Below are positions 28,359 to 35,344 of a stretch of 64,000 bases of DNA, in pieces (within the stretch, counting starts at the first letter, position 1; each line of letters opens with the position of its first letter). The notes beneath the pieces were generated by a model. That model saw only the letters and a program-made list of their open reading frames with translations, was not told the DNA's origin and made no database searches. The stretch comes from Stenotrophomonas maltophilia (GTDB lineage: Bacteria; Pseudomonadota; Gammaproteobacteria; Xanthomonadales; Xanthomonadaceae), in assembly GCF_002799245.1 (NCBI RefSeq), contig NZ_NEQV01000002.1, positions 930,001 through 994,000 on the forward strand, in the 5' to 3' direction. A program made the translations under genes and the position numbers.

Positions 28359-28874
28359 TCAATACACGCGGAACTCGGCACGGCAGCCGTCGCTGACCCA
28401 CACGCCGCGGCGGTCCCAGCCCCAGTTGCGATCCTCGACGCACGGCGTCACCGACTTCTGCTTGACCAGGCGCACCTCATGACGCACGCGGATGCGGCAT
28501 TCCTTGTCCTTCTGCTCATAGGACTCGCAGACCAGGCGCTTGCCGTCGTCATCCCGGTCACGATCCCGGCCGCGTCCCGGCCAATGGCCGCGTCCACGTT
28601 CGTCGGCGACGAACTCGGCGCGACAGCCGTCGGTGACCCAGAGCATGCGGCGGTTCTGCCCCCAGTTCTGGTCCTCGACGCAGCGGGTGACCGACAGCTG
28701 CCTGGCCAGGCGCATGCGGCCTTCGATCGGGCATTGCTGGGTCTTGTTGAACTGCGACTCGCAGCGCAGCGGCGGAATGTGATCGCTGTCGTAATCCTGG
28801 GCTGCCACCGTGGTGGCGGCCAGCAGCAGGGCCAGGGTGGAGGTGGCAATCGGCAGCAGCAGGCGATGGGTCAT
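28359..28874 (-). CDS. Secreted DUF3011 domain protein (copy 1)
   Basis: A 171-residue protein with a signal peptide (hydrophobic 5-22, cleavage near VAA-Q) and two DUF3011 repeats of about 60 residues. Each repeat contains C-E-S, a second Cys about 10 residues later, then V-x-x-C-V-E-D-x-N-W-G and W-V-x-D-G-C-R-A-E-F. The conserved cysteines suggest disulfides in the periplasm or outside. The repeats are joined by an Arg/Asp-rich linker. The molecular function of DUF3011 is not established. A second homologous gene lies at 34276. Confidence 0.85.
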   Translation of the reverse strand: MTHRLLLPIATSTLALLLAATTVAAQDYDSDHIPPLRCESQFNKTQQCPIEGRMRLARQLSVTRCVEDQNWGQNRRMLWVTDGCRAEFVADERGRGHWPGRGRDRDRDDDGKRLVCESYEQKDKECRIRVRHEVRLVKQKSVTPCVEDRNWGWDRRGVWVSDGCRAEFRVY

Positions 28875-29115
28875 GGGGAGCCTCGGCGGGGGAACGGGCC
28901 GCAAGAATGGACCAGCCCGAGGCCATCGGAACGGATCGTTCCGGTGCTGGCTCAGTGGGGATTTAGTAGTACGCACGGGCCCATGCAGGGCCTTACATCC
29001 CTTATCATCGCTGCACATCCGATCGCATCGGCTTACACCTTCTTACATGTCTTCCACGCTTGCCGGCACAGCCTGTGGCTGCCGTCACTGGCGTGCAGTC
29101 GGCTTGTGGAGGAGG

Positions 29116-29511
29116 ATGCGCGGACCACGACGACCACAGGGGGTTGCGTTGATCAGCAGTACCGTCATTCATCGCTCGGCTGGCGCAGATACCGGGCAGG
29201 TGCGTGTCCTGGACACCACGTTCAAGGGCAAGCACGTGTTCATTGCCTGGGGCCTGCGCGGGCCGGAACTGGCCCGCAGTGCGGACCCGGCCGCCACCGT
29301 GGCTGCGCGCAAGGCGCTGCATGCCGTGGCCGGCCACAGCGAGGGTCCGCGCAGCCCGGAGGTGTTCATCGCCAACCAGTCGGCGGTGGCGATTACCGTC
29401 TATCGGCTGCTGACCGAAGCGCGTTCGGGCGATGCCATCTTCTTCCTGTGTGATTCGCAGGCCGTGGTCGACTGGCTGATCACCGCACTGGAAGTGCAGG
29501 GCGAGGGCTGA
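29116..29511 (+). CDS. Conserved hypothetical protein, about 131 aa
   Basis: I do not recognise a family. The protein is soluble, with an alternating beta/alpha pattern. A strand (GQVRVLDTTFKGKHVFIAWGL) is followed by a helical Ala/Arg stretch and a hydrophobic end (DAIFFLCDSQAVVDWLITALEV). Two starts are possible: ATG 29116 right after GGAGGAGG, or TTG 29149 after AGGGGG. The coding frame from 29149 on has normal codon use for this genome. It lies between the divergent DUF3011 gene and the convergent racemase gene. Confidence 0.6.
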   Translation: MRGPRRPQGVALISSTVIHRSAGADTGQVRVLDTTFKGKHVFIAWGLRGPELARSADPAATVAARKALHAVAGHSEGPRSPEVFIANQSAVAITVYRLLTEARSGDAIFFLCDSQAVVDWLITALEVQGEG

Positions 29512-29523
29512 CAGCGCGCAGGG

Positions 29524-30216
29524 TCAGGCCAGCGCCGCGTCCACCGCTGCAAGCGCGTGCAGGGTGGTGGTGTCGAACAGCGGCACCGCACTGTCTTCGG
29601 GGCGCACCAGCAGCATGATCTCGGTACAGCCGAGGATGATCGCTTCGGCGCCGCGCGCGACCAGGCGTGCGATCACGCCGGCATAGGCCTGCCGCGAGTG
29701 TTCGCTGACCACGCCGGCGATCAGTTCCTGGTAGATGATGTCGTGCACGCAGCGGCGATCATCGGCCTCCGGAACCAGTACCTGCAGCCCGAAGCGGTCC
29801 TGCAGCCGGTCACGGTAGAACGCCTGCTCCATGGTGAAGGCGGTGCCGAGCAGTCCCACCTTGCGGATGCCAGCCTGGAGGATCGCTGTGGCGGTCGGGT
29901 CGGCGATATGCAGCAGAGGCAACGGGCACTCGGCTTCGATCCGGCCGGCCAGCGTGTGCATGGTGTTGGTGCAGATCACCAGCAGTTCGGCGCCACCGGC
30001 CTGCAGCCTGCGTGCCGCATCGAGCATGTGATCGCCCAGCGCGTCCCAGTGACCGTCGTGCTGCAACTGCTTGATGCCGGCGAAATCGACCGACCACAGC
30101 AGCAGTTGCGCCGAATGCGCGCCGCCGAGGCGATGCCGCACTGCCTCGTTGATGAGCCGGTAGTACTGCGCCGAGCTTTCCCAGCTCATGCCGCCGATCA
30201 GGCCCAGGGTCTTCAT
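29524..30216 (-). CDS. Aspartate/glutamate racemase family protein
   Basis: A 230-residue cofactor-independent racemase of the Asp/Glu/hydantoin family. It opens MKTLGLIGGMSWESSAQYY, typical of aspartate racemases, and has the two catalytic cysteines C82 (VICTNTMH) and C197 (IILGCTEI) that act as a thiol pair. GGAG six bases before ATG 30216 supports this start. It may supply D-Asp or another D-amino acid; the exact substrate is not fixed by the sequence. Confidence 0.88.
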   Translation of the reverse strand: MKTLGLIGGMSWESSAQYYRLINEAVRHRLGGAHSAQLLLWSVDFAGIKQLQHDGHWDALGDHMLDAARRLQAGGAELLVICTNTMHTLAGRIEAECPLPLLHIADPTATAILQAGIRKVGLLGTAFTMEQAFYRDRLQDRFGLQVLVPEADDRRCVHDIIYQELIAGVVSEHSRQAYAGVIARLVARGAEAIILGCTEIMLLVRPEDSAVPLFDTTTLHALAAVDAALA

Positions 30217-30332
30217 GCACTGCTCCATGCCAGAGGGGGACATTGCAGCACAGGATGGCGGCCGCGGGGAATGGATCGACCTGGCACGGGCAGGGCGCGA
30301 TAATGCCCCCATCAACTGTGGAAGGCCGGGTA

Positions 30333-30965
30333 ATGGGCGAGTGTTGCGGCTGTGGCAAGACCCTGGACGTGGCGGCGATGCAGGCCCGTCACCGGCGCGT
30401 GCTGTGGATCGTGCTGCTGGTCAACCTGGCTACCTTCGCGATGATGGTTGCCGCGGCGTGGTACAGCCATTCGTCCTCGCTGTTGTCCGGCGCGCTGGAC
30501 AACCTCGGCGACGCGGCGACCTATGCGTTGAGCCTGGCTGTGGTCGGCGCCGGCCTGGTGGCGAAAGCGCGGGTGGCGCTGTTCAAGGGCCTGCTGATCC
30601 TGGCCGCAGCGCTGGCGGTGGCGATGCAGATCGGTTGGCGACTGCTTCACCCGGAGGTGCCGCTGTTCGCCAGCATGGGCCTGGCGGCGTTGCTCAACCT
30701 GGCCGCCAATGCGCTGTGCCTATGGCTGCTGACGCCGTATCGCAACGACGACATCAACCTGGCGTCGGCCTGGGAATGCTCGCGCAACGATCTCTACGAG
30801 GGTGCATCGGTGCTGCTGGCAGCCGGGCTGGTGGCGCTGTTCGGTGCTGGCTGGCCGGATCTGCTGGTGGCCGGTGCGTTGCTGGTGCTGTTCCTGCGCT
30901 CGGCGCTGCGGGTGCTGCGTACGGCCTGGACCGAACTGCGCAGCGCCCGCCTGGCGGCCCACTGA
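30333..30965 (+). CDS. Short cation diffusion facilitator family transporter
   Basis: A 210-residue inner-membrane protein with six hydrophobic segments and the CDF-type acidic motifs in helix 2 (DNLGDAATYAL) and helix 5 (SRNDLYEGASVLLAA). It lacks the usual C-terminal cytoplasmic metal-binding domain. The N-terminus (MGECCGCGKTLD) carries three cysteines in five residues, which may bind metal before transport. The likely substrate is Zn2+, Co2+ or a similar divalent ion, by family only. It is divergent from the racemase gene. Confidence 0.82.
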   Translation: MGECCGCGKTLDVAAMQARHRRVLWIVLLVNLATFAMMVAAAWYSHSSSLLSGALDNLGDAATYALSLAVVGAGLVAKARVALFKGLLILAAALAVAMQIGWRLLHPEVPLFASMGLAALLNLAANALCLWLLTPYRNDDINLASAWECSRNDLYEGASVLLAAGLVALFGAGWPDLLVAGALLVLFLRSALRVLRTAWTELRSARLAAH

Positions 30966-31062
30966 GCAGGCATCTGTAACCGTCGCATCCGCTGCATGCT
31001 GTATGTGCCGCACACTGCGTGGGCACCTTATGCTGGTGCCGTCTTCTGAAGTGGAAACCGGC

Positions 31063-31704
31063 ATGGCCCTGCATACCTGGTGGTGGTTCCTGGCCACGGT
31101 CTTCGTGCTGTGCGGGACGCCCGGGCCGAACATGCTGCACATCCTTGGCCGCAGCGTCGGGCTGGGGTTCCGTGGCAGCGTGCCGGCCATGGCCGGCTGC
31201 CTGCTGGCCATGCTGCTGGTGCTGGCCGCATCCGCTGCAGGCCTGAGCGCGCTGCTGCACTCCTCGCCGATGCTGTTCGAGGTGCTGCGCTATCTCGGTG
31301 TGGCCTATCTGGCCTGGCTCGGCATCAAGGCCTGGCGCGACAGCTGCCGGCCGGCACCGCCCGTGGCCAACGATGGCGAGGCCGTACTGTCACCGGTGCA
31401 CGGCGCCGGGACCGTGTTCCGTGGCGGCCTGTGGGTTGGCCTGAGCAACCCCAAGCTGTTGTTGTTCGCTGCGGCGTTCCTGCCGCAGTTCGTCGACCCG
31501 TCGCGCAGCCAGGCCGTGCAGTACAGCGTGCTGGTGGCGACCTTCGCGACCTGCGAACTGTTCTGGTACGTGATGTATGCGGCCGGTGGCCACGGCCTGC
31601 GCCGCTGGCTCGCAAAGCCCTTCGCACAGCGCTGGTTCGAGCGGCTGGTGGGAAGTGTGTTCCTGGCCTTCGCGGTGGCACTGCTGCGCTTCCGGCCGCG
31701 CTGA
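31063..31704 (+). CDS. LysE/RhtB family amino-acid exporter
   Basis: A 213-residue inner-membrane protein with about six helices. The signature GTPGPNMLHILGRSVGLGFRG lies in the first third, followed by the typical YLGVAYLAWLGIKAWRD and GLWVGLSNPKLLLFAAAFLPQFVD stretches. Such proteins export amino acids or homoserine lactones; the substrate is not determined. The ATG at 31063 is chosen because the first helix begins there. It follows the CDF gene by 97 bases in the same direction. Confidence 0.92.
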   Translation: MALHTWWWFLATVFVLCGTPGPNMLHILGRSVGLGFRGSVPAMAGCLLAMLLVLAASAAGLSALLHSSPMLFEVLRYLGVAYLAWLGIKAWRDSCRPAPPVANDGEAVLSPVHGAGTVFRGGLWVGLSNPKLLLFAAAFLPQFVDPSRSQAVQYSVLVATFATCELFWYVMYAAGGHGLRRWLAKPFAQRWFERLVGSVFLAFAVALLRFRPR

Positions 31705-31798
31705 TTCACGCCGCACACGCGGCCTGTTCACGACTGCAGCATCGGCTGCGGCCTAGCCTGATCACACCGTTTACGTTCCCCGCGGGGAAAGGACTGAC

Positions 31799-31972
31799 AT
31801 GATCAAGTGGGCCATCATCTTCGCCATCATCGGCATCATCGCGGGCGTGCTGGGCTTCGGCGGCATCGCCGGTGCCGCTGTGGGCATCGCCAAGTTCCTG
31901 TTCTGGGCCGGCATCATCATCGCCGTGGTGCTGTTCCTGATCGGCATGAGCGTGGCGAAGAAGGTCAGCTAG
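31799..31972 (+). CDS. DUF1328 family small membrane protein
   Basis: A 57-residue protein that is almost entirely hydrophobic: two Gly-rich transmembrane helices (residues 3-30 and 34-52) and a short basic tail. [20 protein letters not shown] is typical of DUF1328 (UPF0391), small inner-membrane proteins often induced by envelope stress. AAAGGA before the ATG is a good ribosome-binding site. It is a single gene. Confidence 0.88.
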   Translation: MIKWAIIFAIIGIIAGVLGFGGIAGAAVGIAKFLFWAGIIIAVVLFLIGMSVAKKVS

Positions 31973-31994
31973 CACCTGTCGCGCAGCAGCGTGT

Positions 31995-32327
31995 TCAGTG
32001 CGCGCTGCTGCGCGAGAAAAGGTTGATCACCAGCACGCCGGCGCAGATCAGCGCGATGCCGGCCAGCGCCGGTGCATCCAGCCGCTGCTTGAACACCACC
32101 AGGCCGATCAGCGAAATCAGCACGATGCCGACGCCGGACCAGATCGCATAGGCGATGCCGGTCGGCACCGACTTCATGGTGACCGACAGCAGGTAGAAGC
32201 ACAGCCCGTAGCCGACCAGCGCGCCCAGCGTCGGCCACAGCCGGCTCATGCCGTCCGAGGCTTTCAGCAGCGAGGTGGCAATCACTTCCAGCACGATGGC
32301 AGCGGCCAGGTAGACATAGGGGTTCAT
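31995..32327 (-). CDS. SMR family multidrug efflux protein
   Basis: A 110-residue, four-helix inner-membrane exporter of the EmrE/QacE type that swaps protons for cationic drugs as a dimer. The essential Glu is at position 14 (AAAIVLEVIATSLLK), exactly as in EmrE. Later conserved segments (KSVPTGIAYAIWSGVGIV) are present. GGAG precedes the ATG. It lies 13 bases downstream of a tetR gene on the same strand, so it is probably co-transcribed with and controlled by that regulator. Confidence 0.93.
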   Translation of the reverse strand: MNPYVYLAAAIVLEVIATSLLKASDGMSRLWPTLGALVGYGLCFYLLSVTMKSVPTGIAYAIWSGVGIVLISLIGLVVFKQRLDAPALAGIALICAGVLVINLFSRSSAH

Positions 32328-32340
32328 CGCGGGCTCCGGG

Positions 32341-32913
32341 TTACTGGGGGTCGCACAGCTTGAGGGCCTGCTCGGCCATGGCCAGTGCATTGAGGCGCTC
32401 TTCTTCGTCCAGCGGACGACCGTAGGCGGTGGCCCAATAGCCGTCGGCCGCGCAGCGTGCCGCGTACAGGCGTGGATCGCAGGCTTCGCCGGGGAATTCG
32501 GCCAGCATCGCGCGCTTCCAATCGCGCCAGTGCGCCAGCAGGGCCGGCTCCATCAGATTGCCCAGGGTCAGGCCGATGTCGTTGTCGTGTTCCTGCTGCA
32601 GCAGATGCTCGAAGTTGGCCTGCACATAGGCGCGGCTGAAGCAGCCGTGGCCGGCCGTGCCGTCCTGCAGGAGCGCGCGCACGCGTGCTTCGAACTCGCC
32701 GATGAGTGTGCCGATGGCTTCATCGACCAGTGCCTGCTTGCTGCTGAAATGGTGGAACAACGCGCCTTTGCTGACCCCGGCCGCGCGCGCGACGTCCTGC
32801 ACGGTCAGTGCCGCCAGTCCGTGCTGGCCGATCATGGCGATGGTGGCCTGCAGCAATGACTGGCGCACGCTGTCGGGCGCCTTGCGGCGCGAGCGGGGAG
32901 GGGGTGAGGACAT
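32341..32913 (-). CDS. TetR family transcriptional regulator (with SMR exporter)
   Basis: A 190-residue regulator with an N-terminal TetR helix-turn-helix (about 12-62, LTVQDVARAAGVSKGALFHHF) and a helical ligand-binding C-terminal domain of the TetR_C type. The start at 32913 follows GGGTGAGGA on the minus strand; longer forms add unlikely sequence. It is first in a two-gene operon with the SMR pump, which suggests it senses a cationic compound. No operator could be assigned with confidence upstream. Confidence 0.92.
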   Translation of the reverse strand: MSSPPPRSRRKAPDSVRQSLLQATIAMIGQHGLAALTVQDVARAAGVSKGALFHHFSSKQALVDEAIGTLIGEFEARVRALLQDGTAGHGCFSRAYVQANFEHLLQQEHDNDIGLTLGNLMEPALLAHWRDWKRAMLAEFPGEACDPRLYAARCAADGYWATAYGRPLDEEERLNALAMAEQALKLCDPQ

Positions 32914-33003
32914 GATGGGAAGAAACCGACTGGACGGTACGATTGTAGCGCAGCCGGATCGCTTCACCGACGGGGCCATCGGCCGCCGCCGGTGGTGGCC
33001 GGA

Positions 33004-33237
33004 TCAATCGTCGATGCGTGCGAAACGCGCCTGCGGGCCGTGTTCGCCCGGGACCTGCTCGATGAACATCGGGTAGGGGCGTACCCACAGGCCGCCTTCG
33101 CCATAGAGTGCGCGATAGAGCACCATCGGCTCCAGCGTCTCGCTGCTGCGGACGATGCCGATCACCTCGTATTCGCCGCCCTTGAAGTGCCGATAACGGC
33201 CACGGGCGAGGTCGGGCAGGGGGCTCAGCTCAGCCAT
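33004..33237 (-). CDS. DUF1653 domain protein
   Basis: A 77-residue protein of the DUF1653 family, recognised by GRYRHFKGGEYEVIGIVRSS, VLYRALYGEGGLWVRPYPMF and the acidic end. It is probably a compact all-beta cytosolic domain with unknown role. It is downstream of the lipoprotein gene at 33250 by 12 bases, so the two are likely co-transcribed. Confidence 0.9.
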   Translation of the reverse strand: MAELSPLPDLARGRYRHFKGGEYEVIGIVRSSETLEPMVLYRALYGEGGLWVRPYPMFIEQVPGEHGPQARFARIDD

Positions 33238-33249
33238 GACGGAGCGTGC

Positions 33250-33534
33250 TCACTTGCGCGCCGGGCTGGCCGGCTTCGCGCAGTATGCATCGATGGCCTC
33301 GGCCGTGTTGGGCAGGCCCTGTGCCTGTGCCAGCTCCCAGGGACGCTCGCAGCGCTGGCTGTGCTCGCACCATTGGTAGCCGGCCGAACCGATGCAGCCG
33401 TGCGCATCACGGTCGCCGCCTACCATCGGCGTGGCGGTCGATGCCGCACTGCTGTCGGCATGCGTCGTCGCCTTGTCCGGGCTGGCGCATGCGGCCAGGA
33501 CCAGCAGGGCGGGGATCAGAAGAAGTGCTTTCAT
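33250..33534 (-). CDS. Small lipoprotein with Cys-rich C-terminal motif
   Basis: A 94-residue predicted lipoprotein: signal sequence MKALLLIPALLVLAAC with a lipobox cysteine at 16, a Ser/Thr/Ala linker, then a compact domain with CIGSAGYQWCEHSQRCERPW, which holds three closely spaced cysteines plus a fourth near the end (DAYCAKP). The last two may form a disulfide. Function unknown. It is first in a minus-strand pair with the DUF1653 gene. Confidence 0.82.
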   Translation of the reverse strand: MKALLLIPALLVLAACASPDKATTHADSSAASTATPMVGGDRDAHGCIGSAGYQWCEHSQRCERPWELAQAQGLPNTAEAIDAYCAKPASPARK

Positions 33535-33593
33535 CGGGCGGGCTCCGTGCCTAAAGCAGCAGTGTGCTTGCCGGCTGCCAGGGCAGCAAGCGC

Positions 33594-33698
33594 TCAATGC
33601 ACCGCGGCGCGGACCAATTCTTCGATCAGGATCAGATAGCTGGCCACGAAATAGAACTTCAGCAACGTCCAGCGCTGCTGTGAGAAGAAGGTGCGCAT
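33594..33698 (-). CDS. Possible 34-residue membrane peptide
   Basis: A short open frame begins at ATG 33698: a basic Gln/Arg N-terminus (MRTFFSQQRW), one hydrophobic segment (LLKFYFVASYLILI), then an acidic-to-basic end. No clear Shine-Dalgarno precedes it. The charge pattern and codon use look more like a real small protein than noise, but support is weak. Confidence 0.35.
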   Translation of the reverse strand: MRTFFSQQRWTLLKFYFVASYLILIEELVRAAVH

Positions 33699-33937
33699 GT
33701 GGAAGGGGCCCCTGTTGGTGACGGTAGTGTGAAGCCAACCTGACTTCGTGACAAGAATCACGGAATGAACGGGCTAAACGGGCTCAGGGATGTGAGGAAG
33801 CCACGATCCGACTCGAAGGCGCGGCATTTTCGTACAAATCTGATAGGCCATCCCCGAGGCGGTCGCTAGCCTGATGGTGTAACGGCAAGCGGCTCGTCTG
33901 CCTGCCACCGCACCTTTCCATCCGCAGGAGCCTCCCA

Positions 33938-34144
33938 ATGGTCATTACCGTCCAATGCACCGCCCAGCGCTGGTCCGTGCTGCATCCGCAGGCGAGCGAC
34001 GCCAGGGGTTACGCCCGTGGCGCCGACGCCTTTGATGCCGCCGCCGCACTGGCCCTGGAACATCACCGCCGCACCGGCCAGCGCAGCACGGTGCGGGTCG
34101 AGGCGCTTGGCAACACGGTAGACGCCCTCCACGTCGGGGGGTGA
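33938..34144 (+). CDS. Small hypothetical protein, paralog A
   Basis: A 68-residue protein without a recognised family. It starts MVITVQCTAQRWSVLHPQ and has a central helical Ala-rich stretch (DAFDAAAALALEHHRRTGQR) ending in STVRVEALG. The same plan and several identical positions (W-x-V-L-H-P, T-G-Q-R, V-R-V-E-A) occur in the gene at 35008, so they are paralogs. AGGAG lies 7 bases before the ATG. It is a short cytosolic alpha/beta protein of unknown function. Confidence 0.7.
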   Translation: MVITVQCTAQRWSVLHPQASDARGYARGADAFDAAAALALEHHRRTGQRSTVRVEALGNTVDALHVGG

Positions 34145-34275
34145 CACCGACGGCCGTGGTGCAGTCAGCCGCGGTTGAGTTGTTTGAATGGGGAAAAACC
34201 GCCGTTGCGCGCCCCTCTGTGCGGCGGGCCGCGAATCCCGGATGCTTGCGCCATCGTATTCATCTGGAGATCTCG

Positions 34276-34833
34276 ATGGGCAAGGCACCCACCTGGCGCA
34301 CCCTGGCCTGCACCCTGTTGCCGATGCTGGCGGCTGCCGGCGGCGCCCAGGCGCAGAGCTATGGCTACGGCTATGACGACGACCGCTATGGCGGCCGCGA
34401 TGGCGGTGGCATCGTGCGTTGCGAGTCGGTCAAGAACCGCAGCAATGAGTGCCGCCTCGACGGCCGTGCGCGGTTGATCCGCCAGTTGTCCGGTTCGCCC
34501 TGCGTGGAAGGTGAAACCTGGGGCCAGTCGCGCAATGGCGTCTGGGTCACACAGGGATGCCGTGCCGAATTCGTGGGTGAATACCGCCGCGGTGGCGGCT
34601 GGGGCGGCAACGGTGGCGGCTGGGGCAATGGCAATGGTTGGGGTGGTGGCGATGTGGTCACCTGCCATTCCAATGGTCATCGGCAGGAGTACTGCGACGC
34701 CCGCATCCGCCGAGGGGTGCGCCTGATCCGCCAGGACTCGCGCAGCGCCTGCATCGAAGGCCAGAGCTGGGGCTGGGACCGCCGCGGCATCTGGGTCAGT
34801 GATGGCTGCCGGGCGCAGTTCCAGGTGAACTGA
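34276..34833 (+). CDS. Secreted DUF3011 domain protein (copy 2)
   Basis: A 185-residue protein with a signal peptide (hydrophobic 8-24, cleavage near AQA-Q), a Tyr/Gly/Asp-rich segment and two DUF3011 repeats separated by a Gly/Trp/Asn-rich linker. Each repeat shows the Cys/Trp pattern of copy 1, for example CVEGETWGQSRNGVWV and CIEGQSWGWDRRGIWV. GGAGA precedes the ATG at 34276. It lies between the two small paralogs at 33938 and 35008. The cell surface or periplasm is the likely site. Confidence 0.87.
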   Translation: MGKAPTWRTLACTLLPMLAAAGGAQAQSYGYGYDDDRYGGRDGGGIVRCESVKNRSNECRLDGRARLIRQLSGSPCVEGETWGQSRNGVWVTQGCRAEFVGEYRRGGGWGGNGGGWGNGNGWGGGDVVTCHSNGHRQEYCDARIRRGVRLIRQDSRSACIEGQSWGWDRRGIWVSDGCRAQFQVN

Positions 34834-35007
34834 GCATTACGGGTTTGGCCCGTGAAAATCAGAATAATCTGATACAGCTCACATTTTGAACGCCGTATCG
34901 TCTGTGATCAGGGCACCTCGCGTGCCCTGATTCCCCGCGATGACGTGTGCCGTAGCCGGCATGAGCATCGCATCGCCATCGATACGCTGCCTCAAGGAGT
35001 GAGCTGC

Positions 35008-35211
35008 ATGTTGATCCGCCTGCAATGCGAACAGCGCCAGTGGCGCGTGCTGCATCCGGATAGGCCGGAGCCGATAGAGTTCCGCGATGGCGCACGCGCC
35101 TATGACTTCGCCGAGACCCTGGCCCGCCTGCACTTCGTCGATACCGGGCAGCGTGCGGCCGTGCGCGTGGAAGCCAGCGGCGCATTCGTCGAAGCCGTCA
35201 GTTACGGCTGA
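35008..35211 (+). CDS. Small hypothetical protein, paralog B
   Basis: A 67-residue protein homologous to the one at 33938. MLIRLQCEQRQWRVLHPDRP is followed by an acidic/aromatic helix (YDFAETLARLHFVDTGQR) and AAVRVEASGAFVEAV. AAGGAG lies 9 bases before the ATG. Function unknown. A cluster of hairpins follows its stop. Confidence 0.72.
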   Translation: MLIRLQCEQRQWRVLHPDRPEPIEFRDGARAYDFAETLARLHFVDTGQRAAVRVEASGAFVEAVSYG

Positions 35212-35220
35212 GCGTGGGGT

Positions 35221-35315
35221 GCCTGCCGCGGCAGGCCTGTGCAGTTCCGCCATCCACGCACGGCGTGGATCCTTCTGCTTCCGCCGTAGAAGGTGCGGGC
35301 CCTCGGCCGCACCTT
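35221..35315. repeat. Array of three hairpins after paralog B
   Basis: GCCTGCC-GC-GGCAGGC (35221-35236), ATCCACGC-ACG-GCGTGGAT (35252-35270) and AAGGTGCGG / CCGCACCTT (35290-35298 and 35307-35315) lie in tandem between convergent genes. The second belongs to the same family as hairpins at 38176 and 58202. They probably act as a bidirectional terminator region for dxs and paralog B. Confidence 0.75.
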
Positions 35316-35344
35316 CCCGGTCATGCCCGGGTCCCTGATCGGCC

